DNA of 37,709 nucleotides from Streptococcus sp. HMSC078D09. GTDB taxonomy: Bacteria; Bacillota; Bacilli; Lactobacillales; Streptococcaceae. Made by a program: the position numbers and the translations under genes. The stretch spans positions 121,843 to 159,551 of the forward strand of contig NZ_KV813662.1 of the NCBI RefSeq assembly GCF_001813675.1. The letters are read 5' to 3'. Under the pieces are notes generated by a model. The model was given only the letters and a program-made list of their open reading frames with translations. It ran no database searches and had not been told where the DNA came from. This document shows positions 1-7,107 of the stretch, in pieces (position 1 is the stretch's first letter; each line of letters begins with the position of its first letter).

Positions 1-85
1 AGTTTTGAAACTTTAGGTTCAAAACTAAGTTATGGAACTTCGGAGAAGTTCGCTAACGTCCGTACTCACCTAAGGAAAGTTTCAA
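1..85 (+). repeat. R1 repeat, copy 1 (cut by the window edge)
   Basis: This is the right-hand part of a repeat that recurs at 9462-9603 and, inverted, at 19353-19488. It holds the AGTTTTGAA/TTCAAAACT hairpin (2-28), the GAACTTC-GGA-GAAGTTC hairpin (36-52), the conserved GTCCGTACTCACC stretch and the right terminal inverted repeat GGAAAGTTTCAA (74-85). The left terminal repeat and the variable hairpin lie outside the window. It lies just beyond the terminator of the minus-strand lipoprotein gene. Confidence 0.85.
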
Positions 86-106
86 AGATAGTTTTATCCT
101 TAACCA

Positions 107-137
107 AAAACACCGAGGATCAAATCCCCGGTGTTTT
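107..137 (-). terminator. Intrinsic terminator of the oligopeptide-binding lipoprotein gene
   Basis: A 14-bp stem (107-120 with 124-137) has a 3-nt loop. On the minus strand it is followed by a run of five T. One pair is G-U in the minus-strand RNA but A-C in the plus-strand RNA, which favours use on the minus strand. It sits 10 nt past the stop codon. Confidence 0.85.
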
Positions 138-146
138 CTATCACGA

Positions 147-2111
147 TTATTTTACGTGTTTTGCAAGTTCTTCTTGCGCTTTTTTGTTTGATTCTTCTTT
201 TTCTTTCAACCAATTCTTATAAGCTTTTTCATGTTCGGCAGTTGTAACTGTCTTATCTTGAAGTTTTTGGTATTTGAAGAAGGTTGATTCACCTTTAATA
301 CCAATAGCAGAATTTGGTGCAGAGAATGGTGTTACCTTCGTGATAGATGGAACTCCACCCTTAGAGTAAATTGGAAGAACAATTGCGTTTTCAGTCAACC
401 AAGCTTGGGCATCAGCGTATTTTTCATAACGTGCATTGATATCCAATTTTTCAGCATTGGCAGCATCTAGCAATTCTTTGTATTGGTTCAAACCAATTTT
501 CTCGATGAGCGCTTGGTCTTTCTTAGGATCAAGTCCCATACCAGTCAAGGTTGAACCATCTGTTGGGTTCAAGATATTCAAGTAAGTAGATGGGTCTTGG
601 AAGTCAGGTCCCCAACCAGTGATATCCATATCAAAGTCTTTTTGCTCTGGTGATTGGGCAAAGTAAGTAGCGTTATCTGCATCGTCTGTAGACAATTTTT
701 GTACATCGATCACGACATTGTCTTTACCAAGGGCCGCTTCGATTGAGCTCTTCATAGAGTCTGCTTGTTGGACAAGAGCATTAGAAGATTGGTCTACAAC
801 ATAGTCGATATGGATTGGGAATTGAACACCTTGTGATTGCAATTCAGATTTTGCTTTTGCAAGTTCCGCTTTGGCTTTGTCCGCATTATGCAAGCTGTCT
901 TGAGCATCAGCAAAGCTCACACCTTTCCACTCATCTCCTGTTGCGGCAAGTTTTTCTTCAACGAGCGTACCGAAGTCTTTTCCGTTGGCTTGCACAAATG
1001 TAGGTGGAACTAGAAGTGTACGAAGAGTTCTTGATGCTCCCTCTTTACCATTAGCTTGTGCACTGTATGAAGTTCTATCCAAAGCGAAGTTCAAGGCTTG
1101 ACGGAAGTTTTTGTTTTGAAGAGCTGTCTTGGTGCTGTTCTTTTGTTCGTCAGAAGTCTTCTTCGTATGACCGTAGTTTTGACGGTTGACGTTGAAGTAA
1201 GCGTAGTAGACAGTAGAATCTTGTTGAGAATAAACGATGTTATCCTTGAATTTCTTCTGAATTGTGCTGTAAGTTGAGCTTGTTGGGAAGAGACGAGCAG
1301 AAGTTAAGTTACCGTCTGAGAAGTTACGAGCAAGATAGTCTTGGTCTGATCCATCGAAGTAAGTCAATTTAACCGTATCGATGTGAACATTTTTCTTGTC
1401 GTAGTAATCAGGGTTTTTATCCAATTCGATTTGTGATTTTGAAGTGAATGATTTCAAAATGTATGGACCATTGTAGAGGATACCATTTGGTTTCACGCTA
1501 CCAAAGTCTTTCCCAGCTGATTCCAAGAATTTTGCATTAACTGGCATCATAGTAGCAGTCGTTAATTTAGAATTCCAGAAAGATTCTGGTTGGTTCAAAG
1601 TGTATTGAAGAGTGTGATCATCAACAGCTTTTACCCCAACGGTTGAGAAGTCTTTGGTTTTCCCGTTTACATAGTCATCCAAGCCTTTGACTGAGTTTTG
1701 AACCAAGTAAAGAGCATCTGATTTTTTATCTGCTACGTATTTTAGAGATGTCACGAAATCTTTTGCAGTGACGTCAGCGTATTCATTTCCTTCTGAATCA
1801 TACCACTTCGCATCTTTTCGAAGCTTGTAAGTATAAGTCAGACCGTCTTTTGAAACAGACCAGTCTTCAGCAAGAGCAGGCACTAGGTTACCGTATTGGT
1901 CGTTTTCAAACAAACCATCGACCAAGTTGGTAGTAATGTCGCTTGTAGTTGCACGGTTTGAAGTCAAATAGTTCAAGGTATCAGGGTCAGAACTATACAC
2001 GTAGTTGTAGGTTGTCCCTTTTGACGCATTAGAAGATGAGCCACATGCAGCAAGGAAAAGCGTTGAAGCCGCGGCGACACCTGCTAAAAGAGCAAGCTTC
2101 GATTTTTTCAT
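147..2111 (-). CDS. Oligopeptide ABC transporter substrate-binding lipoprotein (AmiA/AliA/AliB family)
   Basis: This is a surface lipoprotein expected to capture oligopeptides and pass them to the Ami/Opp permease. From the chosen ATG the protein has 654 residues. It begins with a positively charged, hydrophobic signal peptide and a lipobox (LAAC, Cys at about residue 23), followed by a solute-binding family 5 domain (SDPDTLNYL, LAEDWSVSKDGLTYTY). The length is normal for the family. I start at 2111 rather than an upstream in-frame ATG because an AAAAGGAG site precedes this ATG and the signal peptide begins there. No permease or ATPase genes adjoin it, so it is an orphan receptor like pneumococcal AliA and AliB. 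It is clearly paralogous to the gene at 13751. The exact Ami or Ali name cannot be assigned. Confidence 0.93.
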   Translation of the reverse strand: MKKSKLALLAGVAAASTLFLAACGSSSNASKGTTYNYVYSSDPDTLNYLTSNRATTSDITTNLVDGLFENDQYGNLVPALAEDWSVSKDGLTYTYKLRKDAKWYDSEGNEYADVTAKDFVTSLKYVADKKSDALYLVQNSVKGLDDYVNGKTKDFSTVGVKAVDDHTLQYTLNQPESFWNSKLTTATMMPVNAKFLESAGKDFGSVKPNGILYNGPYILKSFTSKSQIELDKNPDYYDKKNVHIDTVKLTYFDGSDQDYLARNFSDGNLTSARLFPTSSTYSTIQKKFKDNIVYSQQDSTVYYAYFNVNRQNYGHTKKTSDEQKNSTKTALQNKNFRQALNFALDRTSYSAQANGKEGASRTLRTLLVPPTFVQANGKDFGTLVEEKLAATGDEWKGVSFADAQDSLHNADKAKAELAKAKSELQSQGVQFPIHIDYVVDQSSNALVQQADSMKSSIEAALGKDNVVIDVQKLSTDDADNATYFAQSPEQKDFDMDITGWGPDFQDPSTYLNILNPTDGSTLTGMGLDPKKDQALIEKIGLNQYKELLDAANAEKLDINARYEKYADAQAWLTENAIVLPIYSKGGVPSITKVTPFSAPNSAIGIKGESTFFKYQKLQDKTVTTAEHEKAYKNWLKEKEESNKKAQEELAKHVK

Positions 2112-2141
2112 ATTCGTGTCTCCTTTTGAATAATTTAAATT

Positions 2142-2170
2142 ATTATACTCCAATCAATCTACAAAATAAA
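2142..2170 (-). promoter_or_regulatory. Promoter of the minus-strand lipoprotein gene
   Basis: On the minus strand a perfect TATAAT (2142-2147) is preceded after 17 bp by a weak -35, TTTATT (2165-2170). It lies about 30 bp before the start codon. Confidence 0.6.
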
Positions 2171-2227
2171 GTGTTTTTTGAACTTTTTTTGCATATTTAC
2201 ACACAGTTATACAGTAGAACCCTTGAT

Positions 2228-2244
2228 TTTAAGGGATTTTTAAG
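2228..2244 (+). promoter_or_regulatory. Perfect CiaR-type direct repeat TTTAAG-N5-TTTAAG
   Basis: TTTAAG (2228-2233) is followed after GGATT by a second TTTAAG (2239-2244). This matches the published streptococcal CiaR binding consensus exactly. It lies about 80 bp upstream of the minus-strand lipoprotein promoter and about 35 bp upstream of the padR -35. Which of these it serves, if either, is not clear, and no csRNA-like -10 follows at short distance. Confidence 0.5.
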
Positions 2245-2278
2245 GAATAAAAATTTTTTTAAAAAATTACTATTATGC

Positions 2279-2332
2279 TTTACATACTAGTAAAGAAAGA
2301 GTATACTGATAGTGAACAGACTAGTATGTAAA
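2279..2332 (+). promoter_or_regulatory. padR operon promoter with 13-bp inverted repeat operator
   Basis: A perfect inverted repeat, TTTACATACTAGT (2279-2291) and ACTAGTATGTAAA (2320-2332), has half-site centres 41 bp apart, close to four helical turns. The -35 TTTACA (2279-2284) is the start of the left half-site. A 17-bp spacer leads to the -10 TATACT (2302-2307), and the right half-site covers the region just after the expected transcription start. This layout suits autorepression by the PadR protein encoded immediately downstream. Confidence 0.75.
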
Positions 2333-2370
2333 ACAAATTAGTGAAAAATGTGAAGAAAGAGGTGAGAAGG

Positions 2371-2697
2371 ATGAAAGAGTCCCAATTACTAAAGGGAGTC
2401 TTAGAGGGCTGTGTGCTGGAGATTATTTCCAAAAAGGCTATCTATGGCTATGAATTGATCCAAAGTCTCAAAGAGATGGGATTTGATAAGATTGTCGCCG
2501 GGACCATTTATCCCCTGCTTCAAAAATTAGAAAAACAAGGAATTATTCATGGGGAAATGAGGCCGTCTCCAGATGGTCCCGATCGCAAGTATTTTTCACT
2601 CAGTGATGCTGGAAGAGAGCGCTTAGAGGAATTTTGGGACCAGTGGCAGGAGCTAGTCACAAAAGTAGAACGTATCAAGAAGGAGGGAGAAGCATGA
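2371..2697 (+). CDS. PadR family transcriptional regulator
   Basis: This 108-residue winged-helix repressor has the PadR signature: LEGCVLEIISKKAIYGYEL in the first helices, then GTIYPLLQKLEKQGII and the wing residues GPDRKYFSLSDAGRERL. PadR proteins usually repress their own operon and a membrane or transporter partner. I start at the ATG at 2371 because AAAGAGGTGA precedes it; an in-frame GTG at 2341 lacks a site and lies very close to the operator. The stop codon overlaps the next ATG by 4 bp (ATGA), so the two are translationally coupled. The inducing signal cannot be read from the sequence. Confidence 0.93.
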   Translation: MKESQLLKGVLEGCVLEIISKKAIYGYELIQSLKEMGFDKIVAGTIYPLLQKLEKQGIIHGEMRPSPDGPDRKYFSLSDAGRERLEEFWDQWQELVTKVERIKKEGEA

Positions 2698-3524
2698 AAT
2701 CAGCAATGTATTTTGAAGAAACGCAGGCCTTGATGCAAACCTTTAGCCAAGAGGACCAAGCTTATTTCCAAGATCTCTGGGATTATTTCAATCTTGCAGG
2801 TTTCTTATATGAGGAGAAAGCCTTAAGAGAGCAGGTCTATAATTTAGCGGTAGATTTTTCACAAGCAAGCGGAGATGGCCTCACGGCAAAGGATTATTTT
2901 GGCCTTGATCCGAAGGGAATGGCAGACCAAATCATCGAAAATATGCCCAAAGAATCGACTCGCTCTGTTCTAAAATATGGGGCTATCTTTTCAGGTATTG
3001 TGATTTTTTATCGCCTCTTAAGTGATTTTGCTTCCCAAGCGGTCCTTGTGCTCAAGCCGCTAGTCTATTTAACCGACATCATTTTGGGACTCCTAACTGT
3101 TGGGATCATCTTCTATCTCCTTCGTCGTCTCATTTTTGCGGAGGAAAAAGCGAAAAAAGAAATTTATGTAGTCTTTGTTCTAGTTCTAGGATTCTATTTT
3201 GTCAGTGAAATTGTGGGAGTTCGCTTCTTGCCAGCTATTGCTTGGTTAGCGGTCCCTAGTCCTTGGGATGCTCTTCTCATGACAGGGGCTAGCGGAGCTC
3301 TCATTCTTTGGCAATGGAAAGAAGAGTTTGGACGAGCTTTCATCTTTCCTATCGTCGCCTTTTTAGTGGTTAGATTCTTACATCGCTGGACCTTGGCACA
3401 AGGAGTTCAGAATCTTGGTATGACGGTTCTTCTGCCCACAGTGATCATCGTCTTTGGGTTGGTTATTTATTATTGGTTTACGATTCGTGCTTTGAAAAAG
3501 AATAGGACGGAAAGTGATAAATAG
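2694..3524 (+). CDS. PadR-linked multi-pass membrane protein
   Basis: This 276-residue protein starts at the ATG overlapping padR by 4 bp, with AAGGAGGGAGA just upstream. The first 95 or so residues are soluble and acidic (FEETQALMQTFSQEDQAYF, then DYFNLAGFLYEEKALREQ) and resemble the cytoplasmic part of small PadR-associated DUF1048/DUF1129-type proteins. The rest has about six or seven hydrophobic segments and ends in a basic tail. Its function is unknown. The operon arrangement suggests it is the target or effector of the PadR switch, perhaps in envelope stress, but this is inference. Confidence 0.75.
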   Translation: MKSAMYFEETQALMQTFSQEDQAYFQDLWDYFNLAGFLYEEKALREQVYNLAVDFSQASGDGLTAKDYFGLDPKGMADQIIENMPKESTRSVLKYGAIFSGIVIFYRLLSDFASQAVLVLKPLVYLTDIILGLLTVGIIFYLLRRLIFAEEKAKKEIYVVFVLVLGFYFVSEIVGVRFLPAIAWLAVPSPWDALLMTGASGALILWQWKEEFGRAFIFPIVAFLVVRFLHRWTLAQGVQNLGMTVLLPTVIIVFGLVIYYWFTIRALKKNRTESDK

Positions 3525-3536
3525 AAAGAAAAGGGG

Positions 3537-3764
3537 GGCTGGGACAAAAGTCCTAGCCTCTCAATTGATTTTTGGATTGTTGAGTAGGACGCAGTGGTTG
3601 AGTACTCAAAGCACTGCTTTGAGGTGGTAGATAGGACTTGCTAAGCAAGTTTCCTAAGTAGTTGTTCGCTTTTCAAGTTCCAAAGATGCCCTACTCAACT
3701 GTGCGGAGGTGGGACGACGAAATCGAATTCTAACGAATGACCGATTTCTGTCTCACTCTCTTTC
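3537..3764 (-). repeat. R2 composite repeat, copy 1 (full length, boxB-like core)
   Basis: The left end is a terminator-like hairpin, GGCTGGGAC/GTCCTAGCC (3537-3558). The right end is a second hairpin built from GTGGGACGACGAAATCG and its partner near 3740-3757. Between them, CTCAAAGCACTGCTTTGAG followed by GGTGGTAGATAGGACTTGC (about 3605-3650) resembles the boxB module of pneumococcal BOX elements. Copies at 15832, 23507 and 37680 share the ends but not the middle. The repeat fills the gap between the padR operon and the permease gene and probably terminates transcription. Confidence 0.8.
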
Positions 3765-3809
3765 TTGTCCAAGTATGATAGAATAAACTCATTAGATGGG
3801 AGAATAGAT

Positions 3810-5201
3810 ATGAATTTATTTCGAAAAAAGGGACTTGGGCAAGTACACCCCGGTCTAAATCGCCATTTACGTTTATGGGATTTGATTATTTTAGGAATTG
3901 GTGCCATGGTGGGGACAGGGATCTTCACGATTACGGGAACTGCAGCAGCGAATTTAGCTGGTCCAGCCTTGATCATTTCGATTGTGATTGCGGCTTTTTG
4001 CGTCGGCTTATCTGCCCTCTTCTTTGCAGAGTTTGCGTCTCGCATCCCTTCAACCGGTGGAGCCTATAGTTACCTCTATGCTATCTTTGGAGAGTTTCCC
4101 GCCTGGATTGCAGGTTGGTTGACCGTGATGGAATTTATGACAGCCGTATCAGGGGTGGCTTCAGGTTGGGCTGCTTATTTCAAGGGTTTGTTGGCCAATC
4201 TTGGCTGGAGCCTGCCGACGGCTTTAAACGGGACTTTTGATCCAGCTAAGGGAACTTATGTGGATCTCTTGCCTATTTTGGTCATGGTCCTCGTCACTGC
4301 CTTAGTCCTTATGAATGCAAAAGCGGTCTTACGTTTTAATTCCTTGCTGGTCTTACTCAAGTTTTCAGCTCTTGCCTTGTTTATTCTTGTTGGGATTTTT
4401 CACATAAATCCTGGCAACTGGGCAAACTTTGCCCCTTATGGATTTGGCGAAATCTATGGTGGTCAAACAGGGATTATGTCTGGAGCTTCGCTCATGTTCT
4501 TTGCCTTTCTTGGTTTTGAGTCCATTTCAATGGCGGTCGACGAAATCAAGGAACCACAAAAGAACGTCCCTCGTGGGATTGTCCTCAGTCTTTTGATCAC
4601 AACTGTTCTTTATATCTTGGTCACCCTGGTTTTGACTGGTATGGTTCCTTTTAAGAACTTAAATGTAGAAGACGCGGTTGCCTTTGCCCTTCGTCAGGTC
4701 GGAGCTGGTTGGGCTGGAAATTATGTATCCTTAGTGGCTATTTTGACCCTGATTACCGTCTGCATTTCGATGACCTTTGCCCTTTCACGGATGATTTACA
4801 GTTTGGCGCGGGATGGTCTTTTGCCAAAAGCTATGAAACAACTCGATTCCAAAACTAGAATTCCCAAAAATGCAACACTAGTAGCTGGATCGATGGCTGC
4901 CATTGCTGGTGGAGTCTTTCCACTTGCAAGTATCGCTTCCTTTTTAAACATCTGTACCTTGGCTTACCTGGTTATGTTGGCCCTTGCCCTCTTGAAATTG
5001 CGTAAGGAACACGGGGCCCCTGGACCTGGGGAATTTAAAACACCCTTAGTTCCAGTTTTGCCAATCCTATCGATTGTGGTCTGCCTGTCCTTTATGACCC
5101 AGTATTCCCTATCGACCTGGCTGGCCTTCGGAGTTGCTCTCCTGATCGGGGTCGGAATTTATTTCGGTTATGGGTATCGCCATTCAGAAGAAAATCAATA
5201 A
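3810..5201 (+). CDS. APC family amino acid permease
   Basis: This 463-residue integral membrane protein has about twelve transmembrane segments and the APC superfamily hallmark in TM1 (LGIGAMVGTGIF). FAEFASRIPSTGGAYSY in TM3 and GFESISMAVDEIKEPQKNVP in the middle are typical of the cationic amino acid transporter-like branch (YfnA type). It should import an amino acid by proton symport or exchange; the substrate is not evident. I start at the ATG at 3810, preceded by GATGGGAGA, rather than an in-frame TTG at 3765 that falls at the edge of the upstream repeat. It is monocistronic, followed directly by a terminator. Confidence 0.9.
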   Translation: MNLFRKKGLGQVHPGLNRHLRLWDLIILGIGAMVGTGIFTITGTAAANLAGPALIISIVIAAFCVGLSALFFAEFASRIPSTGGAYSYLYAIFGEFPAWIAGWLTVMEFMTAVSGVASGWAAYFKGLLANLGWSLPTALNGTFDPAKGTYVDLLPILVMVLVTALVLMNAKAVLRFNSLLVLLKFSALALFILVGIFHINPGNWANFAPYGFGEIYGGQTGIMSGASLMFFAFLGFESISMAVDEIKEPQKNVPRGIVLSLLITTVLYILVTLVLTGMVPFKNLNVEDAVAFALRQVGAGWAGNYVSLVAILTLITVCISMTFALSRMIYSLARDGLLPKAMKQLDSKTRIPKNATLVAGSMAAIAGGVFPLASIASFLNICTLAYLVMLALALLKLRKEHGAPGPGEFKTPLVPVLPILSIVVCLSFMTQYSLSTWLAFGVALLIGVGIYFGYGYRHSEENQ

Positions 5202-5206
5202 AAGAT

Positions 5207-5237
5207 GAAAGCTAGAGTAGAAGAACTCTGGCTTTTT
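5207..5237 (+). terminator. Intrinsic terminator of the permease gene
   Basis: The stem AAAGCTAGAGT/ACTCTGGCTTT, with one G-U pair and a short loop, runs into TTTTT. It starts 6 nt after the stop codon. Confidence 0.8.
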
Positions 5238-5258
5238 ACATAGAGAAAGCTCTTTTTT

Positions 5259-5267
5259 TGGTATAAT
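5259..5267 (+). promoter_or_regulatory. Extended -10 promoter
   Basis: TGG-TATAAT (5259-5267) matches the extended -10 form common in streptococci. There is no good -35. It drives the Tad2-like gene and the dehydrogenase. Confidence 0.7.
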
Positions 5268-5305
5268 AAAGGGAGAAAGTTAACTAGATAACAAAGGAGA
5301 AAAAA

Positions 5306-5542
5306 ATGACATTTGAAGAGATTTTACCAGGCTTAAAGGCTAAGAAAAAATATGTGCGAACAGGATGGGGTGGAGCAGAAAACTACGTCCAACTCTTTGA
5401 TACCATTGAGCAAAATGGGGTGGCTCTGGAAGTGACCCCTTATTTCCTCATCAATGTGTCTGGTGAAGGTGAAGGTTTCTCCATGTGGAGTCCAACTCCT
5501 TGTGATGTCTTAGCGACAGATTGGGTGGAAGTCCATGACTAA
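5306..5542 (+). CDS. Tad2-like (DUF2829) protein
   Basis: This 78-residue protein fits the DUF2829 family over its whole length: MTFEEILPGLKAKKKYVRTG near the N-terminus with the following W, then SMWSPTPCDVLATDWVEV at the C-terminus. The family is now named after phage Tad2, which sequesters the cyclic ADP-ribose signal of Thoeris defence; chromosomal members have no agreed role. AAAGGAG precedes the ATG. The stop overlaps the next gene by 8 bp, so it is coupled to the dehydrogenase. No phage genes surround it. Family assignment is firm; function in this host is unknown. Confidence 0.85.
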   Translation: MTFEEILPGLKAKKKYVRTGWGGAENYVQLFDTIEQNGVALEVTPYFLINVSGEGEGFSMWSPTPCDVLATDWVEVHD

Positions 5543-6233
5543 AAGGGTCTTGATTACAGGTGTGAGTTCCGGGATTGGTTTAGCTCAAGCTCGACTCTTT
5601 CTAGAAAAGGGCTACCAGGTCTATGGAGTGGACCAGGGAGCGGATCCCCAGTTAGCAGGTGATTTTCACTTCTTACAGAGGGACTTAACTCTTGATTTGA
5701 CGCCGATTTTTGACTGGTGTCCTGAGGTAGAGGTTTTGTGCAATACAGCCGGAGTTTTGGATGATTACAAACCGCTTCTGGAGCAAAGCGCTCAGGAGAT
5801 TCAGGAGATCTTTGAGATCAACTATGTGACTCCGGTGGAGCTGACACGGTATTATCTGACTCAAATGTTGGAGAAGAAGCAAGGTATCATCATCAATATG
5901 TGCTCCATTGCTTCTAGCTTAGCGGGAGGCGGCGGTCACGCTTATACCTCCTCCAAGCATGCCCTAGCGGGCTTTACCAAGCAGTTGGCCCTGGATTATG
6001 CAGAAGCTGGAATTCAGGTCTTTGGCATCGCACCAGGAGCCGTCAAAACAGGTATGACCGCAGCGGACTTTGAACCAGGTGGATTGGCTGACTGGGTAGC
6101 CAGTGAGACACCCATCAAGCGCTGGATTGAGCCAGAGGAAGTGGCAGAAGTCAGTCTCTTTTTGGCTAACGGGAAGGCGTCTGCCATGCAAGGGCAAATC
6201 CTGACCATTGATGGTGGCTGGAGTTTGAAGTAG
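5535..6233 (+). CDS. SDR family oxidoreductase (FabG-like, 3-oxoacyl-ACP reductase type)
   Basis: This 232-residue classical short-chain dehydrogenase/reductase has the cofactor-binding TGVSSGIG at residues 9-16, NTAG in place of the usual NNAG, a catalytic Ser in the MCSIASS segment, and YTSSK with Tyr and Lys in the right spacing. It then has APGAVKTGM and the C-terminal ILTIDGGW. It should reduce a carbonyl group with NAD(P)H; the substrate is unknown. It is not the fatty-acid fabG, because no fab genes adjoin it. It is co-translated with the Tad2-like gene through an 8-bp overlap. Confidence 0.88.
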   Translation: MTKRVLITGVSSGIGLAQARLFLEKGYQVYGVDQGADPQLAGDFHFLQRDLTLDLTPIFDWCPEVEVLCNTAGVLDDYKPLLEQSAQEIQEIFEINYVTPVELTRYYLTQMLEKKQGIIINMCSIASSLAGGGGHAYTSSKHALAGFTKQLALDYAEAGIQVFGIAPGAVKTGMTAADFEPGGLADWVASETPIKRWIEPEEVAEVSLFLANGKASAMQGQILTIDGGWSLK

Positions 6234-6273
6234 GGAAATGAAAAAGCAGGAGTTAAAATCTTGCTAAGAAATG

Positions 6274-6314
6274 TAATTGTTTTTTCCTTAAAAACACAGG
6301 GATAATAACAATTA
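6274..6314 (+). promoter_or_regulatory. Probable promoter and operator of the ABC pair
   Basis: A perfect 8-bp inverted repeat, TAATTGTT (6274-6281) and AACAATTA (6307-6314), encloses a GATAAT -10 (6301-6306) about 18 bp after TTGTTT (6277-6282). The dyad flanking the promoter suggests a repressor or activator site, but no regulator gene lies nearby. The remaining bases up to 6443 form a leader with no supported gene. Confidence 0.45.
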
Positions 6315-6443
6315 TGAAGATAACTGAGGGTAAGTTCAGAAGAACTTTTTGAATGGGCTCTACCTGAAACCTTAAGAGATTGTTTTAGAAGAAACGAATA
6401 GTACAATTGATTTGCTAAGTTATTGTGGAATGAAGGTGAAATC

Positions 6444-7103
6444 ATGATTAAATTAGTGAATGTTACTAAATGTTTTAGTGATGGATCGAATGTCAGATAC
6501 ATTTTCAAAAATTGTAATTTTGAATTTAAAAAAGGTAGCACGACTGCAATAGTTGGCCGTTCTGGATTAGGAAAAACTACTCTTGTTAAATTAATATTAG
6601 GGATTACCAGTTTAAATGAGGGGGATATCTTAGTCTGTGGTAGTTCCATTTTAGATATGAAAAATTTGAGTAAGGTAAGGCGTAGGAATATTGGCTGTGT
6701 CTTCCAAAACTTTAATTTGATTTCAGGTTTCACGGTGAAAGAGAATATTCTACTTCCAAGATATTTTTTTGAAAATGGAGAGAATAACATTAACGAAATT
6801 TGTAACACTTTAGGTCTTTCAAAGGAAATGTTAAGCAAGAGTATTGATAAGATTAGTGGAGGTGAAAAACAAAGAGTTGCTTTGGCAAGAGCTCTTATTA
6901 ACAATCCAGAAATATTGATAGCGGATGAACCTACTGGTAATTTAGATGCTGCTAACGAACAAAATATAATAGAATTGTTGAAGCGGATCAATGAGGAGTT
7001 AGGTATCACGATTATAACAGTAACTCATAGTGATAAGGTGGCCAATAGTATGCAGTCTATTTGCACAGTTGTTGATGGCAAAATTGAGTACGTAAGGAGA
7101 TGA
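6444..7103 (+). CDS. ABC transporter ATP-binding protein (MacB/LolD type)
   Basis: This 219-residue ATPase has all expected motifs: Walker A GRSGLGKTT, Q-loop QNFNL, signature ISGGEKQRVALARAL, Walker B ILIADEPT followed by GNLD, and the switch His in VTHS. It should power the FtsX-like permease encoded 4 nt downstream. The ATG at 6444 is preceded by GAAGGTGA; an in-frame TTG at 6423 has no site. The gene is clearly richer in A and T than its neighbours, with many ATA, TTA and AAA codons, which suggests horizontal acquisition. Related pairs handle peptides, lipoproteins or antimicrobials; the substrate here is unknown. Confidence 0.92.
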   Translation: MIKLVNVTKCFSDGSNVRYIFKNCNFEFKKGSTTAIVGRSGLGKTTLVKLILGITSLNEGDILVCGSSILDMKNLSKVRRRNIGCVFQNFNLISGFTVKENILLPRYFFENGENNINEICNTLGLSKEMLSKSIDKISGGEKQRVALARALINNPEILIADEPTGNLDAANEQNIIELLKRINEELGITIITVTHSDKVANSMQSICTVVDGKIEYVRR

Positions 7104-7107
7104 TAAA

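Noticed and set aside
6324..6401. A 25-codon fragment reading SSEELFEWALPETLRDCFRR near the ABC genes
   Set aside because: It looks protein-like and could be a transposase remnant, but it has no start or binding site and I cannot name a family.
6014..7009. Long open frame of 331 codons on the minus strand
   Set aside because: It runs antisense through the dehydrogenase end and the ABC ATPase, both of which have full sets of motifs. It shows no domain and has no ribosome binding site.
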